NCBI GenBank assembly: GCA_023398815.1
Contig: JAEWRW010000046.1
Coordinates: forward strand, 62,001-126,000
Reading direction: 5' to 3'
Source of the DNA: Bacillota bacterium
Lineage (GTDB): Bacteria > Bacillota > Clostridia > Christensenellales > UMGS416
Length of the DNA stretch: 64,000 nt
The notes beneath the pieces are model-generated. The model did not search any database and was not told the origin of the DNA. It worked only from the letters and a program-made list of their open reading frames with translations. This document shows positions 16,971-24,686 of the stretch, piece by piece; position 1 is the stretch's first letter; every line of letters starts with the position of its first letter. The translations under genes and the position numbers were made by a program.

Positions 16971-18388
16971 TGCCCGTCCTCCTTGAGCCATTCGGTGTGG
17001 AACACGCCGTCCCGGTCGGTGCGGCGGTAGGTGTGCGCGCCGAAGTAATCGCGCTGGGCCTGTATCATGTTGGCCGGCAGTGCCGCGGTGCGGTAGCTGT
17101 CAAAGTAGTTGAGGGCCGAACTGAAGCACGGCACCGGAATGCCCGCCAGCGCCGCCGTGGACACCACGCGCCGCCACGCCGGCTGGGCGTCCTCCAGCAC
17201 GCTCTGGAAGGCCGGGGCCAGCATGAGGTTAGGAAGCGCCGGGTTCTCGTCATAGGCCTCCTTGATGCGGTGCAGGAACCGGGCGCGGATGATGCACCCG
17301 CCCCGCCACAGCATGGCAATCTCGCCGGGCTTCAAGTCCCAGTGCCGCTCGTTGGAGGCCGCCTGCATCAGCGCAAAGCCTTGCGCGTAGGAGCAGATCT
17401 TGCTGGCGTAGAGTGCCTGACCGATGTCGTCAATGAACTGGTTGCGGTTGAGCGCGATGGGCTGCACCTCGCCCCGGATGCGGGCGGCGGCGGCCACGCG
17501 CTCGTCCTTGATGGCCGAAATGCACCGGGCGAACACGGCCTCGGCAATCGTCGGGGCGGCCACGCCGACTTCCAGCGCCTGCTGGCTGGTCCACTTGCCC
17601 GTTCCCTTCTGCCCGGCTTCGTCAAGAATCAGGTTCACCAGCGGCTTGCCGGTCAGCTCATCCTTCCGGCCCAAAATGTCACCGGTGATCTCAATGAGGT
17701 AGCTGTCGAGCGGCCCGCTGTTCCACAGGCGGAGGACGCTCTGCATCTCCTCCGCCCCCATGCCAAGGAGCTCCCGCATCAGGAAGTAGCTCTCGGAGAT
17801 GAGCTGCATGTCGCCGTACTCGATGCCGTTGTGCACCATCTTCACAAAGTGACCGGCACCGTCGGGCCCAACATGGGCACAGCAGGCCTCACCATCCACC
17901 TTGGCGGAGATATCCATGAGCACCCGCCCGGCTGCGAGCCACGCTTCCTTGGAGCAGCCCGGCATGATGCTGGGGCCTTTGAGCGCCCCTTCCTCCCCGC
18001 CGGAGATGCCCGCCCCCACGTAGCGGATGCCCTGGGCGGCCAGCGCCTTCTCCCGTCGCACGGTGTCCTCGAAGAACGAGTTGCCGCCGTCGATAATGAC
18101 GTCACCCGCATCCAGCAGCGGCGCCAATGCGTCGATCATGCCGTCCACCGGGGCACCGGCCTTCACCATCAGCAGCACCCGGCGAGGGAGCTTCAGGCTC
18201 CCCACCAGCTCGTTGAGGTTGTGGGTGGCCACGAAATCCAACCCATTGGCCGGGCCGTTCAGAAACTCCTCGGTCTTCTCCCAGGAGCGGTTGTAGACGG
18301 CCACGCGGTAGCCGTGGTTGTGCATGTTCATCGCCAGGTTCTGGCCCATCACGGCCAGCCCGATCAGACCGATGTCCGCGGTGTTCAT
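16967..18388 (-). CDS. gnd: 6-phosphogluconate dehydrogenase, decarboxylating
   Basis: A 473-residue enzyme that oxidises 6-phosphogluconate to ribulose 5-phosphate, CO2 and NADPH. The N-terminal NADP fold is IGLIGLAVMGQNLAMNMHNH, with the Y-N-R-S motif that favours NADP. The substrate signature GISGGEEGALKGPSIMPG and the catalytic KMVHNGIEYGDMQLISE are intact, and the C-terminal tail (YFGAHTYRRTD) is present. Length matches the long dimeric class. The start codon overlaps the upstream gene stop (ATGA, 18385-18388) and the stop overlaps the SDR start, so three genes are translationally chained. Confidence 0.96.
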   Translation of the reverse strand: MNTADIGLIGLAVMGQNLAMNMHNHGYRVAVYNRSWEKTEEFLNGPANGLDFVATHNLNELVGSLKLPRRVLLMVKAGAPVDGMIDALAPLLDAGDVIIDGGNSFFEDTVRREKALAAQGIRYVGAGISGGEEGALKGPSIMPGCSKEAWLAAGRVLMDISAKVDGEACCAHVGPDGAGHFVKMVHNGIEYGDMQLISESYFLMRELLGMGAEEMQSVLRLWNSGPLDSYLIEITGDILGRKDELTGKPLVNLILDEAGQKGTGKWTSQQALEVGVAAPTIAEAVFARCISAIKDERVAAAARIRGEVQPIALNRNQFIDDIGQALYASKICSYAQGFALMQAASNERHWDLKPGEIAMLWRGGCIIRARFLHRIKEAYDENPALPNLMLAPAFQSVLEDAQPAWRRVVSTAALAGIPVPCFSSALNYFDSYRTAALPANMIQAQRDYFGAHTYRRTDRDGVFHTEWLKEDGQ

Positions 18389-19167
18389 TGGTGTCCCCCC
18401 TGCGTTCGTGCGTCGTTGATTCGTTTCAGGTCGTCCACGGTGATGAAGTCCACATCGGGGTCGTCCAGGTCGAGCGCCATGCGCCCCTGGGTTCCGTCGT
18501 CACCGCGGTAGCTGAAGATAAAAACCCTGTCGAGGTCGGCCCGCAGCTCCTTGCGCCAGATAAGCATGCCGGGGAGGAACTTCTCCCACCCCAGGACGGG
18601 ATAGAGGCGATCGGCGTCGACGCCGCACTCCTCGGGCGCGAACTCATGGATGACAAAGGCCGCCACCTGCCCGGGTGTCAGCTCCCGCTGGGGCACGATC
18701 TGCTCCAGAATGCCACCGTCGGTGGGCAGCAGGTCGGGCAGCTCGTCGAAGTACTTGTCGTCCTCCACATAGGCCGCCAACGGGTACGACTCCCCGCTCA
18801 GCGGCGGCTCGCCATAGTTGAGGGTGATGTGCTCGCCGGCCGACCGGGCCTGCGACAGGTTCTTGAGCACGCGCGACAAGTACAGCAGCCCCTCCGGGTT
18901 GCCGATGAGCTGCACGCCCTCATTCTCATCAAAACGCAGATGCAGACGCTCGTTGCCGGTGGTGCGCACCGCCAACGAGAGCGCCTCGCGCATCAGCTTG
19001 CCCTGCCCCAGCCGTTCGGCGGCCAGCAGCAGAAAGTCATTGTAAAACTCCGCGTCCACATGCTCGTCGGCATACTCGACGCATTTTAGAAAGGTTCTGC
19101 GCCTGTCAAGCTCGCTGCGCATGTCGCAGTCGGCCAGCATGGCGTCGAGAATCGGGTCAAAGTCCAT
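18385..19167 (-). CDS. Protein of unknown function, 260 aa, inside the tkt-gnd operon
   Basis: An acidic soluble protein without signal peptide or membrane helices. The N-terminal third is helical (PILDAMLADCDMRSELDRRR, then FYNDFLLLAAERLGQ). The middle reads LIGNPEGLLYLSRVLKNLSQ and GEHITLNYGEPPLSGESYPL, which faintly recalls Imm32-type immunity domains, where G-N-x-E-G-L and G-E/D-H are typical. This is a visual impression and not a match. The C-terminal third (WEKFLPGMLIWRKEL, ISYRGDDGTQG-like FSYRGDDGTQG) is unrecognised. The ATG at 19165-19167 has AAGGAG six bases upstream. Its stop overlaps the gnd start, so it is expressed with the pentose phosphate genes. Confidence 0.75.
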   Translation of the reverse strand: MDFDPILDAMLADCDMRSELDRRRTFLKCVEYADEHVDAEFYNDFLLLAAERLGQGKLMREALSLAVRTTGNERLHLRFDENEGVQLIGNPEGLLYLSRVLKNLSQARSAGEHITLNYGEPPLSGESYPLAAYVEDDKYFDELPDLLPTDGGILEQIVPQRELTPGQVAAFVIHEFAPEECGVDADRLYPVLGWEKFLPGMLIWRKELRADLDRVFIFSYRGDDGTQGRMALDLDDPDVDFITVDDLKRINDARTQGGHQ

Positions 19168-19228
19168 CAACAGCTCCTTGTGGTTGGCTTTTGCATCCTA
19201 TGCCGCCGGGGGCGGCGCGATGCCGGGC

Positions 19229-21214
19229 TCAGCGGCCCAGCACCCGGCGCGCTTTGGCGACGACGTTGTCCACGGTGAAGCCAAACTTCAGGAACACCTG
19301 GCCGGCCGGACCGGACGCGCCGTACCCTTCCATGCAAAGGATGTCGCCATCGAGACCGATGTAGCGGTGCCAGCCGAAGTCGTTGCCGGCCTCCGCCGCC
19401 ACGCGAGCGCGCACGGCACGGGGCAGTACGCTCTCCTTGTATTCAGCACTCTGGCGCTCGAAAACTTCCCAACTGGGCATGGAGACGACGCGGGCGGCCA
19501 CGCCCTCACCCTCCAGCACCTCGGCGGCCTTCATCATGAGCTCGACCTCGGAGCCGCTGGCCAGCAGCAGGATGTCCGGCGTGGCCTTGCTGGCCTCCCG
19601 CAGGACGTAGGCACCTTTGAGCGCTGCCTTGCCGCTTCCCTCGTAGTTGGGCAGGTTCTGGCGGGTCAGCACCAGGGCCGTGGGGCCGTGGCCCTCCATG
19701 GCGTACACCCAGGCGGCGGCGGTCTCCCGCGCGTCGGCCGGGCGGTACACCGTCATGCCCGGGATGCTGCGCAGCGACGCCAGCTGCTCGATGGGCTGGT
19801 GGGTCGGGCCGTCCTCCCCCACGCCGATGCTGTCGTGGGTCAGCACATAGGTCAGCGGAACACCCATCAGCGCCGAGAGGCGGATGGAGTGCTTCATATA
19901 GTCGCTGAACACGAAGAAGGTGGCCACATAGGCCCGCAGACCACCGTGCAGCACCATGCCGTTGCCGATGGCCGCCATGGCGTGCTCCCGCACGCCGAAG
20001 TGCAGGTTAGCACCGGCGCGATTCTCGGCGCTGAAGTCGCCGCGGCCCTTCATGTCACTCTTGTTGGAGGGCGCCAGGTCCGCCGAGCCGCCGATGAGGT
20101 TCGGCAGCTTGGCCGCCAGGCGGTTCAGTACCTGGCCGGAGGAGTTGCGGGTGGCGTCTGGCTTGTCAAACTTCATGAACTCCGGGTCATCCAGAAGATT
20201 CGCGGGGAGCTTGCCCTCATACCACTCAGTCCACTCAGCCGCCAGCTCCGGGTAGGCGGCAGCCCACTCGGCAAAGAGCTTGTTCCAGCGCTCCTCGGCG
20301 GCTTTGCCCTCGGCCTGTAACTTGGCATACTGGGCGGTGGCCTCGGCAGGTACGTAGAAATCCTTGTCCAACGGCCAGCCCAGGTTCTCCTTCAGGCACA
20401 GCACGTTGTCTGCCCCCAAGGGCTCGCCATGGGCGCTGGCCTTGCCCTGCTTGCCCGGGCAGCCGTAGCCGATCTGGGTCGTCACGATGACGATGGAAGG
20501 CTTGTCGGTGCAGGTCTTGGCCTGGGCGATGGCGTCGGCAATGGCGTCGGCGTCGTTGCCATCGGCCACCTTAAGCACCTGCCAGCCATAGGCTTGGTAG
20601 CGCAGGCCCACGTCCTCGCGAAAGGCGATGTCGGTGTCCCCCTCAATGGAGATGCCGTTGTCGTCATAGAGCAGGATGAGCTTGCCCAAGCCCAGCGTAC
20701 CGGCCAGGGAGCTGGCCTCGCTGGAGATGCCCTCCATCAGGCACCCGTCGCCGGTGATGGCATAGGTGTAGTGATCCACCACCGGGAAGCCGGGCCGGTT
20801 GAAGTGGTCGGCCAGGTGGGCCTCCGCCATGGCGAAGCCCACGGCGTTGGCGATGCCCTGCCCCAGCGGGCCGGTCGTCGTCTCCACCCCCACGGTGTGG
20901 CCGTACTCGGGGTGGCCGGGGGTTTTGCTGCCGAGCTGCCGGAAGTTCTGCAGGTCCTCAATGGTGAGGCCATAGCCAAACAGATGCAGCAGCGTATAGA
21001 GCAGCATGGAGCCGTGGCCCGCCGACAGCACAAAGCGGTCGCGGTCGGGCCAGTTGGGGTTGGCGCCGTTGTGGCGCATCTGCTTGCCCCACAGGGCGTA
21101 GGCCATGGCTGCCGCGCCCAGCGGCAGGCCGGGGTGGCCAGACTTGGCCTTCTCCACTCCCTCAGCGGCCAGGACGCGGATGGTGTTCACGCACAGGTTG
21201 TCAATCGTACCCAC
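19229..21214 (-). CDS. tkt: Transketolase
   Basis: A full-length 661-residue thiamine-diphosphate enzyme of the non-oxidative pentose phosphate pathway. The N-terminal pyrophosphate domain carries KSGHPGLPLGAAAMAYALW and the ThDP/metal motif GDGCLMEGISSEA followed by LILLYDDNGISIEGDTD. The pyrimidine domain carries FGVREHAMAAIGNGM with the catalytic glutamate. The C-terminal domain is complete. Initiation is at GTG (21212-21214), with ACGGAGG five bases upstream; no ATG lies near. It is 42 bases after the nitroreductase and 61 bases before the unknown protein gene. Confidence 0.96.
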   Translation of the reverse strand: MGTIDNLCVNTIRVLAAEGVEKAKSGHPGLPLGAAAMAYALWGKQMRHNGANPNWPDRDRFVLSAGHGSMLLYTLLHLFGYGLTIEDLQNFRQLGSKTPGHPEYGHTVGVETTTGPLGQGIANAVGFAMAEAHLADHFNRPGFPVVDHYTYAITGDGCLMEGISSEASSLAGTLGLGKLILLYDDNGISIEGDTDIAFREDVGLRYQAYGWQVLKVADGNDADAIADAIAQAKTCTDKPSIVIVTTQIGYGCPGKQGKASAHGEPLGADNVLCLKENLGWPLDKDFYVPAEATAQYAKLQAEGKAAEERWNKLFAEWAAAYPELAAEWTEWYEGKLPANLLDDPEFMKFDKPDATRNSSGQVLNRLAAKLPNLIGGSADLAPSNKSDMKGRGDFSAENRAGANLHFGVREHAMAAIGNGMVLHGGLRAYVATFFVFSDYMKHSIRLSALMGVPLTYVLTHDSIGVGEDGPTHQPIEQLASLRSIPGMTVYRPADARETAAAWVYAMEGHGPTALVLTRQNLPNYEGSGKAALKGAYVLREASKATPDILLLASGSEVELMMKAAEVLEGEGVAARVVSMPSWEVFERQSAEYKESVLPRAVRARVAAEAGNDFGWHRYIGLDGDILCMEGYGASGPAGQVFLKFGFTVDNVVAKARRVLGR

Positions 21215-21256
21215 AAGTACCTCCGTAAAACGGCCGGAGCCGTGTTAGTATGCAAT

Positions 21257-21754
21257 CTAAAACTGATTCCAGCGAAGAATCTCACCGAGCGGCTTCTTGG
21301 GCGGCGAGGGCGGAACCTCTTTGGGCTTGCCCACGGCGATGAGCGCGATGAGCTCATGGGTGGCCGGGCAGCCCAGGAGCTTGCCCACCGGCTCGGTGTT
21401 CTCGTTGCGGCAAGAGCCAACCCAGCAACCGGCTAGACCCTCGGCCGTGGCAGCCAGCAGGATGTTCTCCGCCGCCACAGAGCAATCCTCCACCACGCAG
21501 GTGGCTTCCTTGTCGCAGAAGATGGCGATGCAGGCACCGGCCTGGGCGATAAACTTGCCCCACTGGGTGATGTCGGCCACCTTGGCCTTGGTGGCGAGGT
21601 CGTCCACCACCACAAACACCCAACCCTGGTCGTTGCAGCCCGTCGGGCCCTTGGCGGCATAGGTCACCAGCTTCTCCAGCGTTGCGCGCGGGATGGGGTC
21701 GGTTTGGAAGCTCCGCACGGTGCGGCGGACGTCCAGCGTTTCGTAGAGTGTCAT
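21257..21754 (-). CDS. Nitroreductase family protein
   Basis: A 165-residue FMN-binding flavoprotein of the small nitroreductase class. RRTVRSFQTDPIP supplies the N-terminal FMN-phosphate Arg residues, AAKGPTGCNDQGWVFVVV the ring-contact segment, and AAENILLAATAEGLAGCWVG the family's central helix with the GL-G-x-W pattern. The end KPLGEILRWNQF is typical. It probably uses NAD(P)H to reduce quinones or nitro compounds; the physiological substrate is unknown. The ATG at 21752-21754 with GGAGGTG upstream is chosen; a much longer frame upstream is a shadow of the DUF2461 gene. It lies between DUF2461 and tkt in one operon. Confidence 0.88.
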   Translation of the reverse strand: MTLYETLDVRRTVRSFQTDPIPRATLEKLVTYAAKGPTGCNDQGWVFVVVDDLATKAKVADITQWGKFIAQAGACIAIFCDKEATCVVEDCSVAAENILLAATAEGLAGCWVGSCRNENTEPVGKLLGCPATHELIALIAVGKPKEVPPSPPKKPLGEILRWNQF

Positions 21755-21755
21755 G

Positions 21756-22421
21756 TCATTGCACCTCCATGCCATTGATAAATCGATAGAGCCGGCCGGT
21801 CGCCACCATGCCCTGCTGCACGCGCTCGATGAGTTTGGGCGCGAAGGCCGCCTGGCTGACCGGCTCGGTGTATTCCAGCCAAAAGGTTTTCTTGTTGTAC
21901 CACCGGGCGATGGCCGGGTCAAGGCCGGCCTTCTTGGGCCGGGCGTAATCCTCCCCCGAGAGGGTGAAGGACGCCAGCGCCGGGTCGGTGGCGATGCTGT
22001 GGAAGAGCGTGGGTAGGGCGTCGATGCGCGCGCGGAAGTCGTTCATCTGCTCCACCTTCTGCTCGTAGAAGCCCATGCCCCAGCCAATCTCCTCGGGCGT
22101 CAAGAAGAAATAGAAGCTGACGCCAGCGCTGACCGTGCGGTCGACGGGCTTGAAGCTCAGCCACAAGTGGTCGCGGAAGAACTCCCCCCGGGCGCGGCGG
22201 GCGTCACGGTAGATGCGCGCCACGATGCGGTGAGGGCGGCCGTCGATGGCCGGGTCGATGGTCTGAGCGGTCTGCGCCAACTCCGTCGCCATGGCGTACA
22301 GCGGATCGCGCAGGCACCGGTTGAACCGTTCCCGGTTGGCCTGGTACCATTCGCGGTTGTTGTTAAACCGAATCTCTAGCAGAAACTGAAACCCCTCGGC
22401 AGGGATGCCTGCAAACGCCAT
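21756..22421 (-). CDS. DUF2461 family protein
   Basis: A 221-residue cytoplasmic protein with the DUF2461 pattern: FQFLLEIRFNNNREWYQANR at the start, RIVARIYRDARRARG for the conserved I-x-R-I-x-R-D-x-R-F/A segment, and a later ISFYFFL-like GVSFYFFLTPEEIGWGMGFY. Family members are widespread and uncharacterised. The ATG at 22419-22421 has GGGGAG upstream and follows the promoter at 22447. It is first in the tkt-gnd-larA operon, with only a stop-start overlap region before the nitroreductase gene. Confidence 0.85.
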   Translation of the reverse strand: MAFAGIPAEGFQFLLEIRFNNNREWYQANRERFNRCLRDPLYAMATELAQTAQTIDPAIDGRPHRIVARIYRDARRARGEFFRDHLWLSFKPVDRTVSAGVSFYFFLTPEEIGWGMGFYEQKVEQMNDFRARIDALPTLFHSIATDPALASFTLSGEDYARPKKAGLDPAIARWYNKKTFWLEYTEPVSQAAFAPKLIERVQQGMVATGRLYRFINGMEVQ

Positions 22422-22446
22422 GGTGACTCCCCTTTCGATCCCATCA

Positions 22447-22475
22447 ATTATACCCAAGCGTCCATACGATTACAA
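22447..22475 (-). promoter_or_regulatory. Promoter of the DUF2461-nitroreductase-tkt-gnd-larA unit
   Basis: The minus strand has TTGTAA (22470-22475), a 17-base spacer and a perfect TATAAT (22447-22452), 26 bases before the first start codon. With the terminator at 14740 it would define a seven-gene transcript of about 7.7 kb. Confidence 0.8.
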
Positions 22476-22574
22476 GGAAGGCCTGCCATTTCTGCCGCAA
22501 AGCCCCTCCTTGGCCAACAAAAGGCGGAAGGCCCGATGAACCCTCCGCCGTTTGTACTCTCTGCATGGATGTTT

Positions 22575-24155
22575 CTAGTTTGTCTCCGGCGTCACCATGT
22601 CCGCAAGCGGGTCGTACCCGCCGTCCAGCCAGGCCTTCAGAAGCTTGAGGTAAGGAGCCGCTTCCTCGTCGTATTCCTTCAGGGATTGAAAGCGGATAAT
22701 GCTGATGTGCTTAGCGCCATCCGGCTGCTCCATCTCCTGCCATTCCAGGCCGTCCATCAGGCGTACCATGGAAATTACCATGCTGGCATCCGGAATCGTT
22801 TCCCAAGCGTTTGCAAGCTGGCTTCCCGGCTTGGCGTACCGCCGGGTGTTTTGCGGCAGGCTCACGAACCCTTGCTCCTGCAGGGCACGCAAGTCCTGCA
22901 CATTCCTCGCCGTACGATTGATCTCCGCAACCAGGCCGGGGTTTGCGCAGTTTTCCATTGGCAGCGGATAGTACCAGGCGGATGTGAAGTACTGTGTGAC
23001 CCAATCGAAGCGCTCCGTCAAGCGCTGTACGGTGTTCTTATCCACCAGTTTGTAGTCCGTTCCCTCTTCCCCAAAGGTCATCAGGCTGTTGTTTTCACCC
23101 TTAGCGAGCGACCAGTCCAGCAAGGTCACCAGCGCCTCCGGTTTGTCGCAGGCATATAGGAAGGCCCTGGCGCTCAGCGTCTCCACCCCGCCGAAGACAA
23201 GCCCCTGCGCGGACGGCAGGGCAAGCGGAATGAGGTCGGTGCCGGGGATTGTGGCAGCGGAGGAACTGACATAGGACAGCAGCCAGTTGGATTGCGAAAG
23301 ATAATCCAGATGATCCGCGCTCATCGTGGTGCGTTTAGGGAAATAGCCAGCGTCTACCCAACCCTTGACGAGATCAACCGCCTGCCGGAAGAGGCCGCTG
23401 CGCCAGAGCGGCAGAAGAGAACCGTCCTCTTGGCGATGGACGTAGCCGGGCCGTGCGGTTTCCGGCAGCATAAGCGATACCATGCCTTCAGGCAGCCCCA
23501 TAATGGGTTGAATGCCGGCGTCCTTTGCCAGCTTCAACAGGGCTGTGAGGTCTTCCAGCGTCTCCGGCTGCTGCCAGCCGTATTGCTCCATCGCCTTGCG
23601 GTTCAGCGTCGGCACATAGATTCTCTCGAAAATGAGAGGCAAGCTTAGTACGCGATCACCGATGCGGCAGGGCTCCATCTGCAGAGCGGGAACCTTGGCA
23701 AGGTTTGGGCCGTATTTCTCAATGGCATCGTTCAGTGCCAATGGCGCGGGCATCTGCTGAACCTGGCCGGAACCCAATGTATCCACTCCAGAGACGATTT
23801 CCGGCGGGTCACCGGCGGCGGAGAGTTCGACGGCCAATGCGGCCGTGCCGGTGGAATCGTCGGCGTACACGGGTTCGAGTTCCATCTTGATGTTGCGCTC
23901 CTTACCGATGGCATTTTCCACAAGAGTGAGAATCCGCTCCTGTGCTTTATAGTCGAAGGAGGGCTGGCTGGGGTCGCTGTAGCGAGCGGGGAAGACCATC
24001 TGCACCACACCCAAATCCAGCGGTTCCGCCATCTTCACCGGGATCTCGCCCTGATTCAGGAAGTTTGGGGGAACTTCCTCTTTGGTGCAGCCAGTGAAGA
24101 GCCCGGAACACAACACACAGAGCGCCGTCAGTGAGGTGATTGCCCGGATTTTCAT
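22575..24155 (-). CDS. Extracellular solute-binding lipoprotein (sugar ABC type)
   Basis: A 526-residue exported lipoprotein. The signal sequence MKIRAITSLTALCVLCSG ends in a lipobox LFTGC with lipidated C23. The body has the periplasmic-binding-protein pattern of the MalE/UgpB group: an early FPARYSDPS strand, EILSGVD-like EIVSGVDTLG, a mid-protein MVSLMLPETARPGYVH loop, and a C-terminal YLKLLKAWLDGGYDPL helix. No permease or ATPase gene is adjacent, so it either shares a distant transporter or acts as a receptor. CGGAGG lies seven bases before the ATG. Between its stop (22575) and 22480 only a short spacer is seen. Confidence 0.82.
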   Translation of the reverse strand: MKIRAITSLTALCVLCSGLFTGCTKEEVPPNFLNQGEIPVKMAEPLDLGVVQMVFPARYSDPSQPSFDYKAQERILTLVENAIGKERNIKMELEPVYADDSTGTAALAVELSAAGDPPEIVSGVDTLGSGQVQQMPAPLALNDAIEKYGPNLAKVPALQMEPCRIGDRVLSLPLIFERIYVPTLNRKAMEQYGWQQPETLEDLTALLKLAKDAGIQPIMGLPEGMVSLMLPETARPGYVHRQEDGSLLPLWRSGLFRQAVDLVKGWVDAGYFPKRTTMSADHLDYLSQSNWLLSYVSSSAATIPGTDLIPLALPSAQGLVFGGVETLSARAFLYACDKPEALVTLLDWSLAKGENNSLMTFGEEGTDYKLVDKNTVQRLTERFDWVTQYFTSAWYYPLPMENCANPGLVAEINRTARNVQDLRALQEQGFVSLPQNTRRYAKPGSQLANAWETIPDASMVISMVRLMDGLEWQEMEQPDGAKHISIIRFQSLKEYDEEAAPYLKLLKAWLDGGYDPLADMVTPETN

Positions 24156-24301
24156 ATCGTGCCTCCGAAATGACTCACTAGTAAGTATTCTATCACTTAT
24201 TCCATACTTCTTCCATGTTTCTTTCCATGTAGCGATGTTCATTGCATGTCTATTTTTGTCGAGATAACGAAAACAGCGAGGGCGTTATGCCCTCGCTGTG
24301 A

Positions 24302-24677
24302 GGCTGTCGACAAAGTCGACAGCCTTTCGCGTCTGCCACCACAGCGGCAGACGCGATTCAGACAGCTTGTTTTCGTTATGGCTTGGTCGGTCGCCGCACA
24401 TGTCGCCGACTCTCAGTCCCGCGTTGTGGCAGACGATTCTTTAGAATCGTTGAGAGCAACGCGAGCAATACGAAGTATTGCGATGGACCGACCGCAATTC
24501 ACAGCTCTCATGCGGGGTTCCTAGGCTACGTTTCGCCTTTGGGCGGATTTTCTTATCTGCTCGTACCAGCGATTCTATTCCTCCCGCCGAATGAATCGGC
24601 GGCAGGTTCGTTACCCTCTGCTCGTTCTAGTGGGTTTGTAGACACTCTGAGGCCCCGCCGCTGGCGGGGCCTGTGTC
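24302..24677 (+). repeat. Structured intergenic repeat, copy 1 (candidate ncRNA)
   Basis: A dense series of hairpins fills the gap between the solute-binding gene and polC. P1 GCTGTC/GACAGC (24303-24308, 24361-24366) encloses P2 CGCGTCTG/CAGACGCG with a 12-base loop (24328-24355). P3 GTCGG/CCGAC (24386-24410) encloses CGCACATGTCG. P4 GCGTTG/CAACGC (24421-24462) encloses ACGATTCT/AGAATCGT, then GCAATAC/GTATTGC (24465-24481). A CGCC/GGGCG hairpin (about 24533-24545), CCGCCGA/TCGGCGG (24584-24602) and a final GGCCCCGC hairpin (24651-24671) follow. Two copies elsewhere in the window share loops and layout. An extra hairpin ACAGCGAGGGC/GCCCTCGCTGT (24273-24299) precedes it. There is no plausible protein. 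Confidence 0.75.
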
Positions 24678-24686
24678 CGTTTATCG

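Noticed and set aside
24302..24677. Insertion sequence or MITE as explanation of the repeat
   Set aside because: No terminal inverted repeats, target-site duplications or transposase are seen, and compensatory stem changes argue for RNA structure. A decayed mobile origin cannot be fully excluded.
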